DNA from: Fusobacterium sp. JB019
GTDB lineage: Bacteria > Fusobacteriota > Fusobacteriia > Fusobacteriales > Fusobacteriaceae
Reading direction: 5' to 3'
Assembly: GCA_030673965.1 (NCBI GenBank)
Contig: JAUTCN010000004.1
Coordinates: forward strand, 78,128-142,127
Length of the DNA: 64,000 bases
Of this stretch, positions 8,388-16,584 are shown in pieces. Below the pieces are notes generated by a model. The model saw nothing but the letters and a program-made list of their open reading frames with translations. It did not search any database and was not told the DNA's origin. The position numbers and the translations under genes are program-made. Each line of letters starts with the position of its first letter. The stretch's first letter is position 1.

Positions 8388-9266
8388 CTATAAAATATTA
8401 CTTAAAATTTTTGTAATTGTATCTTTCATTTCTTCTCTTTTAACTATAACATCCACCATTCCATGATCTAATAAAAATTCACTTCTTTGGAATCCTTTAG
8501 GTAATTTTTGCTTAATTGTTTCTTCAATAACTCTTTGACCTGCAAATCCAATAAGAGCATTAGGTTCAGTTACTATCACATCTCCTAGCATTGCAAAAGA
8601 TGCTGTTACACCACCTGTTGTAGGATTTACTGGTACCGAAATGAAAGGAATACCTGCTTGCTTCAATTTTTCAACTGCTGCTGATGTCTTAGCCATCTGC
8701 ATTAAAGAAACAATTCCCTCATACATTCTCGCTCCACCTGAACTAGCCACTACAATTACTGGTATTTTTTGTTCAAGTCCTCTTTCTAAAGCCCTAGTTA
8801 TTTTTTCTCCAACTACAGACCCCATACTTCCACCTAAAAAATTAAAATCCATTATAGCAACACTAACTTCTATTCCTGAAATTCTACCTACTCCTGATAA
8901 AACTCCTTCTTTCATGTTTGTTTTTTCTTTAGATTTTTTTATTTTTTGTTCATATCCTTGGAATTCTAAAAAATCTTTAGCTTCTAAATTTACATCCTTT
9001 TCTTCAAAAGTTCCCTCATCAATTAATAAATCTAGTCTTTCCTTTGCAGTCATCTTATAATAATAACCACATTGAGGACATTTTTTTAAATTTCTTCTTA
9101 TATCTTTTTTTATTGTAATTTCTCCACATTCTGGGCATTTTTCCCATAACTCCGATACCTCTTCTGTGATCCCATTTTTTTCTTTTTCTATTATTGTACT
9201 AGTTTGATCTGAATCTTTAACTGTTAAAGTAGCATACTTTTTCTTTCTTAGAGAAAAAAATCTCAT
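8388..9266 (-). CDS. accD: Acetyl-CoA carboxylase carboxyltransferase subunit beta
   Basis: Partner of AccA. The 292-residue form starts at the ATG at 9266, which has AAGGAGG at the right distance. An in-frame ATG at 9299 would add 11 residues but has no ribosome site and lies upstream of the predicted transcription start, so it was rejected. Near residues 44-66 a four-cysteine zinc ribbon, CPECG and CPQCG, is followed by the carboxyltransferase domain with SSGGARMYEG and the NPTTGGVTASFAMLGD block. The basic N-terminus (MRFFSLRKKKY) is typical of AccD. Confidence 0.95.
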   Translation of the reverse strand: MRFFSLRKKKYATLTVKDSDQTSTIIEKEKNGITEEVSELWEKCPECGEITIKKDIRRNLKKCPQCGYYYKMTAKERLDLLIDEGTFEEKDVNLEAKDFLEFQGYEQKIKKSKEKTNMKEGVLSGVGRISGIEVSVAIMDFNFLGGSMGSVVGEKITRALERGLEQKIPVIVVASSGGARMYEGIVSLMQMAKTSAAVEKLKQAGIPFISVPVNPTTGGVTASFAMLGDVIVTEPNALIGFAGQRVIEETIKQKLPKGFQRSEFLLDHGMVDVIVKREEMKDTITKILSNIL

Positions 9267-9300
9267 TCTCTTCCTCCTTATTTTTGATTTCGTAACCATT

Positions 9301-9329
9301 ATTTTATATGATTTTTACAAATATTTCAA
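9301..9329 (-). promoter_or_regulatory. Promoter of accD-accA-pfkA
   Basis: Minus-strand TTGAAA (9324-9329) and TAAAAT (9301-9306) with a 17-base spacer. The predicted start near 9294 falls inside the alternative longer accD frame, supporting the shorter accD. Confidence 0.65.
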
Positions 9330-9340
9330 CATTTATTTGC

Positions 9341-9365
9341 ATTCTATTACATTATAATATAGAAT
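9341..9365. repeat. Dyad between accD and the chorismate mutase gene
   Basis: ATTCTAT (9341-9347) and ATAGAAT (9359-9365) are inverted around 11 bases that include TATAAT (9353-9358). It could be an operator over the rightward promoter. It does not resemble the FapR consensus. Confidence 0.35.
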
Positions 9366-9396
9366 AAATATAAAAATCAATAATTATTACGAGGTG

Positions 9397-9906
9397 ATGA
9401 TCATTAATAAAAATTTAACAAATTTACGTCTTGAATTAGATAATATCGATAATAAAATAGCAGAGCTAATTTTACAAAGAATCGAAATAGTTAAACAAGT
9501 TGGAAATATAAAAAAACAAGAAAAAAATAATTTCTATGTCCCAAAAAGAGAAGAAGAAATTTTTTCCAGAATATCTAAACTATATCCCCAATTGAATCCC
9601 AAAATAATAAAAGCTATTTTCACAGAAATCATTTCTTCTTGTAGAAGCTATGAAAAAATATTTAACGTCGGCATAACAAAACATTTTTTATCTAAAATAG
9701 CTATTCAAAATACATTTGGATCTTTTTGTAATACCTTTGTTTTCAACAACATTAATGAAATCGATTTAAAAAATATTGACTATCTCCTTATACCTTTAGA
9801 TGTCAATTCTTGCGATTTAGTTGAAATTAATTCAAATTTTTTATTACTAAAAAAAATAATTTTAGAAAACATTGAATTTCACCTTTTAGAGAAAATAAAA
9901 AAATAA
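9397..9906 (+). CDS. Chorismate mutase with degenerate prephenate dehydratase remnant
   Basis: Residues 1-85 form an AroQ-type chorismate mutase, converting chorismate to prephenate. The catalytic residues known from the E. coli P-protein align one position on: Arg12, Arg29, Lys40 and Arg52, counting from the GTG at 9394. After the joining IISSCRS the next 50 residues (FGSFCNTFVFNNINEI and YLLIPLDVNS) follow the start of a prephenate dehydratase domain (FG, vpv-sI-eV, YgvvPienS), but the catalytic part is missing. It looks like a truncated P-protein that kept mutase activity. The start is unusual: GAGGTGAT overlaps the ATG at 9397, so ATT 9403 is a possible alternative. Confidence 0.72.
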   Translation: MIINKNLTNLRLELDNIDNKIAELILQRIEIVKQVGNIKKQEKNNFYVPKREEEIFSRISKLYPQLNPKIIKAIFTEIISSCRSYEKIFNVGITKHFLSKIAIQNTFGSFCNTFVFNNINEIDLKNIDYLLIPLDVNSCDLVEINSNFLLLKKIILENIEFHLLEKIKK

Positions 9907-9973
9907 CTTTGCTAAACAAAGAAATAGATTGTATAATTTTAGTATATTCAACTTATTACTTGGAGGTTTCATT

Positions 9974-10630
9974 ATGAAAAAACTAATTATATTTACAATA
10001 TTGACTCTATTTATTGGATGTAGTAATTTACCATCTCTATCATCCACTAAACCTTCACCACCAGTTTTAAAGAAAATTTCTGAACATACAGATTCAAAAA
10101 ATGAAACGTATGGTATTGGATCTGACAGAATATCTTCCACAGGAGATTTTGTTGCTGAAGGAAAAGCTAAAAAAGAATCTTTAAATAATCTTAGAAAAAA
10201 TATAAATAAAGAAGTTAATGCTTATTTTGATGACTTCTTAAAAAATGTAGATCCTTATTCTAAGTCTATGTTTATAAATTCTAAAAAAGAATTAACTAAT
10301 TATGCTACTGATGATATTTTACTTAACGCTTCACAAAAAGAATCATTTACAATTAACGGTAAAATCTACGTATTATCCACAGTAGAAAAAAAAGATATCT
10401 TTGACAAAAGTAAATTTACATTTTTAGAATATACTTCTAATATAAAAAAACGATTAGAAAAAATATATTCTCGTATAAACACAAATTCTTTCCAAAATAG
10501 CGAAGATATTCCTATAAAAAAAGTATTTAAAGATACAATTTCAGAGCCTGAAATTTCAAACAAAAAAATAAATAATGATTTATCTTCAGATGATTTTACA
10601 TCACTTGAAGATGATCCTTTATTTCTTTAA
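9974..10630 (+). CDS. Lipoprotein, LPP20-like
   Basis: A 218-residue lipoprotein. The start at ATG 9974 follows TTGGAGG; a longer frame from 9929 lacks a site. MKK, a hydrophobic stretch and FIGC (Cys16) form a lipoprotein signal, although Phe at -3 is less usual. The middle (ETYGIGSD... EGKAKKESLNNLRKNINKEVNAYF, about 43-88) resembles the LPP20 domain, in which a GIGsa turn leads into a helix with A--N---I---V. The C-terminal 60 residues are acidic, Ser/Asp/Lys-rich and probably disordered. Function is unknown; an envelope role is inferred. It is followed within 31 bases by a second small lipoprotein, probably in one operon. Confidence 0.75.
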   Translation: MKKLIIFTILTLFIGCSNLPSLSSTKPSPPVLKKISEHTDSKNETYGIGSDRISSTGDFVAEGKAKKESLNNLRKNINKEVNAYFDDFLKNVDPYSKSMFINSKKELTNYATDDILLNASQKESFTINGKIYVLSTVEKKDIFDKSKFTFLEYTSNIKKRLEKIYSRINTNSFQNSEDIPIKKVFKDTISEPEISNKKINNDLSSDDFTSLEDDPLFL

Positions 10631-10661
10631 ATTATAAAAGAAAGGGGCATTACAAAAAATT

Positions 10662-11063
10662 ATGAAAAAATTACTTTTATTATTCTTTATTTTATTTTCC
10701 TTAATTGGATGTAGTAACTTAAAGAAGGTTAATTATCCTAAAAATGGAACTTCTAAAGTATTTTATGAAAATGGAAATTGTAAAAGAATAGAAAACTATA
10801 AAAATGGATTTTTAGATGGAGAATATATTGAATTTTATAAAAATTCTAATGTGAAATCTAAAATTAGTTATATAGTTGGAAAAAAAGAAGGCCTTTTTGA
10901 ATCTTTTTATGAAAATGGAAATTTAAAAGAAAAAGGATTTTATAAAAATGGATTAAGAAATGGTATATGGTCTTATTTCAAAGAAGATCAAAGTTTAAAT
11001 TTTAAAATAGATTTTAAAAGTAAAGGTTATTTTAATCCAGAAGAATATAATATCATGAAATAA
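10662..11063 (+). CDS. MORN-repeat lipoprotein
   Basis: This 133-residue protein begins with a classical lipoprotein signal (LIGC, Cys17) after AAAGGGGC. The remainder is about four MORN-type units of roughly 23-24 residues built on YENGN-K-----YKNG--DG. Two units are recent copies, since TTTTATGAAAATGGAAATT occurs at 10761-10779 and 10905-10923, 144 bases apart. Proteins of this kind are often labelled YwqK-like antitoxins, but no toxin gene is adjacent, so that label is not supported here. MORN strands often act as binding or membrane-association surfaces. Expansion of such repeats is common in fusobacteria (general knowledge). Confidence 0.8.
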   Translation: MKKLLLLFFILFSLIGCSNLKKVNYPKNGTSKVFYENGNCKRIENYKNGFLDGEYIEFYKNSNVKSKISYIVGKKEGLFESFYENGNLKEKGFYKNGLRNGIWSYFKEDQSLNFKIDFKSKGYFNPEEYNIMK

Positions 11064-11065
11064 AA

Positions 11066-11089
11066 AAAAGACAGATTAATCTGTCTTTT
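11066..11089. terminator. Bidirectional terminator between the MORN gene and usp
   Basis: A perfect palindrome, AAAAGACAGATT and AATCTGTCTTTT, with T-runs on both strands. It sits 3 bases after the plus-strand stop and 3 bases after the minus-strand stop, serving both convergent genes. Confidence 0.9.
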
Positions 11090-11091
11090 TC

Positions 11092-11490
11092 TTATTCAGG
11101 AACTATCATAACTATACAGTGAGAGTGTTTAACAACATAAGTTGTTACAGACCCTATCATACGAGTTAATCCTTTTTTTGTAGATTTAGTCATTACTATA
11201 ATATCCGTATTTTCTGTTTTTGCAATTCTTAATATTTCTCTACCTGGTTCAACAAAGCCAACTCTGCATGTAACGTCATAGCCCTCTAAGTTTTCAACTG
11301 CTTCTGCTACTTTTTCCTGCATTTCTTGCTCTGCTTCTGAGTAATCCATTTCTTCAATAAATAGTTTGGCATCTTCTTTTACATATAACAATGTAATAGA
11401 AACCTCTTCAGGTTTATAAAGATTTTTAACTAAGTCAATAGAATGCATACTTCTTTCTGTTCCGTCTAAAGGTATTAATAATTTTTTCAT
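11092..11490 (-). CDS. Universal stress protein (UspA family)
   Basis: A single Usp domain of 132 residues. The N-terminal LLIPLDGTERSMHSID and the C-terminal GSVTTYVVKHSHCIVMIVP match the family. The ATP-binding motif G-2x-G-9x-G(S/T) is not clear: the region reads MTKSTKKGLTRMIGSVTTYV, with the basic SxxKGLTRMIGS variant, so nucleotide binding is uncertain. The protein is cytoplasmic and stress-linked in the family, but the precise role is unknown. AAGGAGGG precedes the ATG. It is monocistronic, ending at the shared terminator. Confidence 0.88.
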   Translation of the reverse strand: MKKLLIPLDGTERSMHSIDLVKNLYKPEEVSITLLYVKEDAKLFIEEMDYSEAEQEMQEKVAEAVENLEGYDVTCRVGFVEPGREILRIAKTENTDIIVMTKSTKKGLTRMIGSVTTYVVKHSHCIVMIVPE

Positions 11491-11587
11491 AACAAACCCT
11501 CCTTATACAGATTGATAAAGTAAAAAATAAATAAACATTTCCTCTTATATAATATTCTGCGTTCCTTAAAATTTTCCTTTATTTTTT

Positions 11588-12751
11588 TTAATTAATTCTA
11601 ACAAAAAAAGCATTTTCATCATGTATTTCTTTTAATATATTACACATCTTTTCATTAGTAATATTTTTAGTTGTATATACATTATAATCTTTTACTGTTT
11701 CTTGTTTATCTATAAACTTCATTCTTGTTTCGTTTATTTTTTTTCTTGTTCTAATATAATATTTACCCTCAACTAAAGAAGGATCTTTAACTAGTTTATT
11801 TTTAAACTCAGGATAATCATATTCTTTCTTCTCAAGAATATCTATCAAATCTTGAACTCCTGCATTTCCTGTAGGATATTTTCCTGCTCCCTGTCCAAAA
11901 AATTTCAATTCTCCAATCGAATCTCCCTTTAAAAAAGCAATATTAAAATTAGTTGGAACTGTTGCTTCCATTTCATCAAAATTATAAGCTACAGGCTCAA
12001 CACAACAAATATATTTATCTTCTTTTTTCTTTCCTACAGCCATCAATTTAACAACTTTATCCTTTTCTTTAAAATAATCAATATCTATTTTCAATATATT
12101 TCTAATACCAAAAACATTTACTTCTTTTTCAGGAACTAAAAAATCAAATGCAATAGAAGTGGAAATCATTATTTTCCTTAGGATATCTATCCCATCTATA
12201 TCTGCAGAAGGATCTGCCTCAGCATATCCTTTCTCTTGAGCTTCTTCTAATGTTTCTTTAAATTCAGCAGAAAATTTAGTCATTTTATCTAAAATAAAAT
12301 TTGTAGTACCATTAAAAATCCCACCGATTTCAGAAACTTCATCAATTTTTTTCACTTTTTTTAACCCTTCTATTATTGGCACTCCCCCACATACACTAGG
12401 TTCATAATAAAATTTAACCTCATACTCTTTCGCCAATTCTACAAACTCTTTAAAATGTTTAGCCACAACAGCTTTATTTGCTGTTACTACATTCTTACCT
12501 GCTTTTAATGAAGATATAATATAATCATAAGCCGGATTAATCCCACCCATGACTTCTACTACAGTATCTATTTCTTTATCCTGTATTATATCTTGAGGAT
12601 TTATGGTTAGGATATCTAAATTTCTACCTTTTATCGAGCTTACTAAGGCTTTTTTTATTTCTATTCTTTTTAAACCCGACGTCTTTTTAGTTTCTATAAT
12701 ATCAAAAATACCTCTTCCAACTACTCCAAAACCAAATAATCCTACTTTCAT
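11588..12751 (-). CDS. hom: Homoserine dehydrogenase
   Basis: Reduces aspartate semialdehyde to homoserine for threonine and methionine. The start at 12751 is preceded by GGAGG; an ATG 12 bases further up lacks one. The 387 residues include the NAD(P) loop GFGVVG (7-12), the catalytic-domain blocks NGTTNFIL and EADPSADIDGID, and a shortened C-terminal piece (about 335-387) in place of the usual full ACT domain. Threonine feedback may therefore be reduced or absent (inference). No thrB, thrC or aspartokinase gene is adjacent. A short promoter with an extended -10 lies at 12802-12810. Confidence 0.93.
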   Translation of the reverse strand: MKVGLFGFGVVGRGIFDIIETKKTSGLKRIEIKKALVSSIKGRNLDILTINPQDIIQDKEIDTVVEVMGGINPAYDYIISSLKAGKNVVTANKAVVAKHFKEFVELAKEYEVKFYYEPSVCGGVPIIEGLKKVKKIDEVSEIGGIFNGTTNFILDKMTKFSAEFKETLEEAQEKGYAEADPSADIDGIDILRKIMISTSIAFDFLVPEKEVNVFGIRNILKIDIDYFKEKDKVVKLMAVGKKKEDKYICCVEPVAYNFDEMEATVPTNFNIAFLKGDSIGELKFFGQGAGKYPTGNAGVQDLIDILEKKEYDYPEFKNKLVKDPSLVEGKYYIRTRKKINETRMKFIDKQETVKDYNVYTTKNITNEKMCNILKEIHDENAFFVRIN

Positions 12752-12801
12752 AATTACCTCCATTTAATCTTTGTAATATTTATTTCATTGTATTGCTGAG
12801 T

Positions 12802-12810
12802 ATTATACCA
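12802..12810 (-). promoter_or_regulatory. Extended -10 promoter for hom
   Basis: Minus-strand TGGTATAAT, an extended -10 element, lies about 50 bases ahead of the hom start. The -35 region is poor. It begins within 13 bases of the bioC stop, so hom has its own promoter at the end of the bio operon. Confidence 0.55.
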
Positions 12811-12821
12811 TATTTTTTCGA

Positions 12822-13490
12822 TTATTTGGAGCATAAAAAATATCCGACACTGTAAGAAAGACATTTTTCTGAAAATGTTCTAATTTTTCGGACAGAAGCT
12901 TTTGATCCAACTCCAACTCCCGTCCTTTTTAGATGCCTCAAAGCATCCAAAGGTTGATCAAACTTAATAATTTTTTCTTCTTCATAACTTTCTATTTTAT
13001 AAAAATATTTTTCTAATAATAATACAATTTCTTCTCTTGTTTTATAATTTAAACTAACATTAAAATGTTTTTGAATTTCTTTTAAATTTCCTTTTATATA
13101 TATTGAAAAAGCTAATCTATCAGTTCTTTGAGAAATACTTTTTATCAAACTTTCTAAATCTTCAATCCATTGAAAACTAGAACTAGAAATAACTAAATCA
13201 TAGTTTTCATTTAAACTTTTAGACATATCTCCTTTTATAAATTTCTCATAATTTAATTCCGCTAAATATTTTTCAGTATTAAAATAATCGTTCAAAATTA
13301 ATTTTTCAATTTTCATATCTTTTAAAACACATCTGGTAAATATTCCTGTTCCACATCCTAATTCAATCACTTTAGAATAATTATTTTTTCTAAAGTAATT
13401 TTTCATTAAATTAACAAGTTTCTCAGCTACTTGTTTTTGTACTATCGCATTATCATTGTATGTTGAAAAGTTTTTATTAAATTCTTTCAT
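12822..13490 (-). CDS. bioC: Malonyl-ACP O-methyltransferase
   Basis: Begins biotin synthesis by methylating malonyl-ACP so that it can enter the fatty-acid cycle as a disguised primer. The 222-residue class I SAM methyltransferase has the motif I loop VIELGCGTGIFTR (about residues 39-51) and a motif II/post-I region ending SSSSFQWIEDLESLI. The C-terminus has the family-typical block DALRHLKRTGVG. Last gene of the bioD-bioA-bioF-bioG-bioC set, its start lies one base beyond the bioG stop. Confidence 0.9.
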   Translation of the reverse strand: MKEFNKNFSTYNDNAIVQKQVAEKLVNLMKNYFRKNNYSKVIELGCGTGIFTRCVLKDMKIEKLILNDYFNTEKYLAELNYEKFIKGDMSKSLNENYDLVISSSSFQWIEDLESLIKSISQRTDRLAFSIYIKGNLKEIQKHFNVSLNYKTREEIVLLLEKYFYKIESYEEEKIIKFDQPLDALRHLKRTGVGVGSKASVRKIRTFSEKCLSYSVGYFLCSK

Positions 13491-13491
13491 A

Positions 13492-14079
13492 TTATTTTAT
13501 TATATCCTCCCAGCTTTTTAATTGAGGAAAAATATAATGTCCCCCGTCTATCTGTTTTATCTCTACGCTTTTTGATTTATAATATTTAATCTGATTTTTG
13601 CTCTTTATAATTTTATCATTTAAGCCTATTATTGCTTTTGAAACTTTGTTTTCTTGAGGAATATAATTTTCTTTTAAATATTCAAGTTCATAAATTAAAT
13701 CTTTTATTTCTTTATCTTTTGGTCTTAATTTACAATCCATATTTATATAAAATTTTTCTAGATTTTCTTCGTCCATTCCTTTTAATGTCAAATTATAAAC
13801 TTTCTCCATAATTCCATATTTACCTATTATTTCAGGAGTTCCATTAATAGATATAACCTCTTGATAATCAAAATCTAAATTATCATTTAAAAACTTACAC
13901 ATATAATATACTCCAAAAGACCAACCTATAAATATTATATTGTTATATCCTTTTAATTTGTTTCTATCTAATTTATAAGGAAAAGAAATGTTTAAAATTT
14001 CATATTCACTTTTATTCTTTAACTCTTTTAAAACTTCTTCATTCATTCCCCAGCCATTAAAAAATACTATTATATTCAT
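13492..14079 (-). CDS. bioG: Pimeloyl-ACP methyl ester esterase, BioG type
   Basis: Ends the BioC shunt by hydrolysing pimeloyl-ACP methyl ester, the job done by BioH in E. coli. It is a 195-residue DUF452/BioG-type alpha/beta hydrolase. The nucleophile elbow is GWSFG with Ser54, the terminal histidine is His181 in DGGHYIF, and an Asp in the GLNDKI loop near residue 150 completes a plausible triad. The oxyanion-region start FFNGWGM is typical of BioG. Its start codon lies within the bioF 3' end (23-base overlap), so translation is probably coupled. Confidence 0.87.
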   Translation of the reverse strand: MNIIVFFNGWGMNEEVLKELKNKSEYEILNISFPYKLDRNKLKGYNNIIFIGWSFGVYYMCKFLNDNLDFDYQEVISINGTPEIIGKYGIMEKVYNLTLKGMDEENLEKFYINMDCKLRPKDKEIKDLIYELEYLKENYIPQENKVSKAIIGLNDKIIKSKNQIKYYKSKSVEIKQIDGGHYIFPQLKSWEDIIK

Positions 14080-15181
14080 GTTTAAATTCCTTTAAAAATT
14101 TTTCTATTTCCTCTTTTGTTATATCAGGATTAAGCCCTATCCTTATTCTTTCCGTTCCTTTACCAACTGTCGGACTTTTTATTGAATAAACTATATACCC
14201 TTTGTCTCTTAATCTTTTTGAAATTATATCTACTTTTTTATTGTCACCTATAATTAACCCTAAAATATGAGAATCTGAAACAACCTCTATTTCTAGCTCT
14301 TTTATTTTTAAAAAAGTAAAATCTATTAATTCCTTTAATTTTTCTCTTTTTTCTTGAAAATTATTCATATTTTCTAAAATAAATAAATTCCATAAATTAT
14401 TAACTGGAGGTAAACTTGTAGTATAAATAAACTCCCTACCAAAATTTATCAAATAATCTTTATAATAATTTTCACAAATTATATAAGAACCTATCGATCC
14501 TCCACCTTTTCCTAAGGGAATAACTAAAAATTCTATATCTTTTACTAAGTTTAAATTATAAGCTACCCCATATCCATTAACACCATAAGAGTGAGCTTCA
14601 TCTATCATTAAATCACAATTATATTTTTTCTTAAGTTCAACTAATTTTTTTAAATTAGCTGTATCTCCTTCCATGCTATAGGTAGTTTCAGATATAATTA
14701 ATACATCTTCGTATTTATCCCTATATTTTATCAATATATCTTCCAAATGTTTTGTATCCAAATGTCTATATCTCAAAATTTTACATTTACTAGAAATTAT
14801 ACCATCGTATATACTTGCATGATTTAATTTATCCGTTATTATCAAAGATTCCTTATTATAGAAAGTGTCTATTATTGTTTTATTTGCTGAAAAACCGCTA
14901 TTCATAACAAGACCAGGTTTTCCATAAATTTTTTCTAACTTATTTTCAAGAGATACCACTCCCTTATAATTTCCTGTAATCAATCTAGAAGAGCTAGAAG
15001 ATAAATATACCTCATTTTTAAACTCTTTATAAAATTTTTCCTTTAGCTTTTCATCGTGAGCTAATCCTAAATAATCATTTGAAGATAAATTTAAATCTTT
15101 TTCATTGAATTTTTTCAAAGTTCTAAAATTATTTTCTTCTTTTTTTCTATTTAATTGTGATATTATTTTATCTTTCTTCAT
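14057..15181 (-). CDS. bioF: 8-amino-7-oxononanoate synthase
   Basis: Condenses pimeloyl-ACP or pimeloyl-CoA with alanine, using PLP. The 374-residue alpha-oxoamine synthase fold shows the LSSNDYLGLA N-terminal block, DEAHSYGVNG (PLP-ring Asp) near 195 and the Schiff-base lysine in VIPLGKGGGSIG near 223. The serine-rich SSSSSRLITGN substrate block is present. It begins 32 bases after bioA. Length and motifs are normal, although the lysine context GKGGGS differs from the common GKALG and may be lineage-specific. Confidence 0.92.
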   Translation of the reverse strand: MKKDKIISQLNRKKEENNFRTLKKFNEKDLNLSSNDYLGLAHDEKLKEKFYKEFKNEVYLSSSSSRLITGNYKGVVSLENKLEKIYGKPGLVMNSGFSANKTIIDTFYNKESLIITDKLNHASIYDGIISSKCKILRYRHLDTKHLEDILIKYRDKYEDVLIISETTYSMEGDTANLKKLVELKKKYNCDLMIDEAHSYGVNGYGVAYNLNLVKDIEFLVIPLGKGGGSIGSYIICENYYKDYLINFGREFIYTTSLPPVNNLWNLFILENMNNFQEKREKLKELIDFTFLKIKELEIEVVSDSHILGLIIGDNKKVDIISKRLRDKGYIVYSIKSPTVGKGTERIRIGLNPDITKEEIEKFLKEFKHEYNSIF

Positions 15182-15213
15182 AAGCTGTACTCTTCCTTAT
15201 TTTTTAATTAAAT

Positions 15214-16584
15214 TTATTTTTTATTTGATAAAAATTCATCAATTGAAACTTTACATATATTAACCATATCATCTATTTCTTCTTTTGTTATTATAAATGG
15301 AGGTAAGAAATAAATTGTATCCCCTAACGGTCTTAAAATAGCTCCATGCTTTAAAGCTGTTTTATATATTCCATATCCAACTCTTTCTTTTGATGAAAAT
15401 CTTTCTTTAGTATTTTTATCTTTTACTATTTCTAAAACTCCAATAAGACCTATTCTTCTTATTTCACCGATATTTTCATTTCCCTCAAAAGCTTTTTTCA
15501 TTTGAGCTTCTAAATAATCTCCCTTTTCATTTATCTTAGCTAACATGTTGTCTTCTTCATATATTTTTAAAACTTCTAAGGCTATTCTACAACCCAATGG
15601 ATTTCCTGAGAAACTATGAGAATGTAAAAATGATTTTCCTTCTGAATAATCAGCATAAAAAGAATCATATATCTCTTCCTTCATACAAACTATTGACATA
15701 GGATAATATCCTGCTGTTAGTGCCTTTCCTACTGTCATAATATCTGGAGATATTCCTGCCCATTCACTAGCGAACATTTTACCTGTTCTTCCAAATCCCA
15801 TAGCTATTTCATCAACTATCATTACTATATTTAATTCTTTTGTTATTTCTCTTAATTCTTTAAGATATTTAGGAGAATATATTTTCATTCCTCCTGCCCC
15901 TTGGACAATTGGCTCTACTATTACTCCTGCTATTTCTTCGTGATTTTCTCTTAAAACTTTTTCCATATGACAAAAACATTCCGCCTCACAAGTTTTATAT
16001 TTTTTATTATATTTACAATTAAAACATTCTGGTCCTTCTACTTTTATAGCTTCTTTTATTAAAGGTCTATAAGTTCTAGTAAAGAAATCTATATCCCCAA
16101 CAGCTAAAGCTCCAATTGTTTCTCCATGATATGAGTTTCTAATAGTTACAAATTTTCTTTTCTTTTCATATCCTCTTTGTTTTTGAGATTGGTAAGCTAA
16201 TTTTAAAGCTATCTCAACTCCAGATGATCCATTATCTGCAAAGAATAATTTTGACAATCCTTCTGGTAAAATTTCAACTAATTTTTCTGAAAGTTCTATT
16301 GCTGGTCTATGAGAAAAATTAGAAAAAATAACATGCTCTAAAGTATTAGCTTGATCTATTAAAACTTTATTTATTCTATCATTACAATGTCCTAAAGGAT
16401 TTAACCACCAGCTAGCAATACAATCCATATATTTTTTCCCATCTTCGTCATACACATACATTCCTTTTGCTTTTTCTATAACAATAGGAGGAAAATCTTC
16501 ATAATCCTTCATTTGTGAACACGGATGAAATATATGTTTTAAATCCCTTTTTTGTAATACAGTTAAATTTTTATTTATTTCCAT
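15214..16584 (-). CDS. bioA: Adenosylmethionine-8-amino-7-oxononanoate aminotransferase
   Basis: Converts 8-amino-7-oxononanoate to 7,8-diaminononanoate, in the family usually with S-adenosylmethionine as amino donor. The 456-residue class III aminotransferase has SSGVEIALK, YHGETIGALAVGD, VDEIAMGFGRTG and the PLP lysine in TVGKALTAGYYPMS. An insertion near residues 193-208 holds five cysteines and a histidine (ECFNC, TCEAECFCH). Cysteine-bearing insertions are known in Firmicute-type BioA proteins and might bind a metal (inference). It overlaps the end of bioD by 14 bases. Confidence 0.94.
   Translation of the reverse strand: MEINKNLTVLQKRDLKHIFHPCSQMKDYEDFPPIVIEKAKGMYVYDEDGKKYMDCIASWWLNPLGHCNDRINKVLIDQANTLEHVIFSNFSHRPAIELSEKLVEILPEGLSKLFFADNGSSGVEIALKLAYQSQKQRGYEKKRKFVTIRNSYHGETIGALAVGDIDFFTRTYRPLIKEAIKVEGPECFNCKYNKKYKTCEAECFCHMEKVLRENHEEIAGVIVEPIVQGAGGMKIYSPKYLKELREITKELNIVMIVDEIAMGFGRTGKMFASEWAGISPDIMTVGKALTAGYYPMSIVCMKEEIYDSFYADYSEGKSFLHSHSFSGNPLGCRIALEVLKIYEEDNMLAKINEKGDYLEAQMKKAFEGNENIGEIRRIGLIGVLEIVKDKNTKERFSSKERVGYGIYKTALKHGAILRPLGDTIYFLPPFIITKEEIDDMVNICKVSIDEFLSNKK

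Noticed and set aside
8641..9060. A 139-codon open frame on the plus strand
   Set aside because: Antisense to accD with no ribosome site.
9267..9299. Eleven-residue N-terminal extension of accD
   Set aside because: The upstream ATG has no ribosome site and lies before the predicted transcription start; AAGGAGG precedes the inner ATG.
9341..9365. FapR operator controlling acc genes
   Set aside because: The dyad ATTCTAT-N11-ATAGAAT does not match the FapR consensus in sequence or spacing.
10662..11063. YwqK-type antitoxin of a toxin-antitoxin pair
   Set aside because: MORN repeats give this label automatically, but there is a lipoprotein signal and no toxin candidate adjacent.
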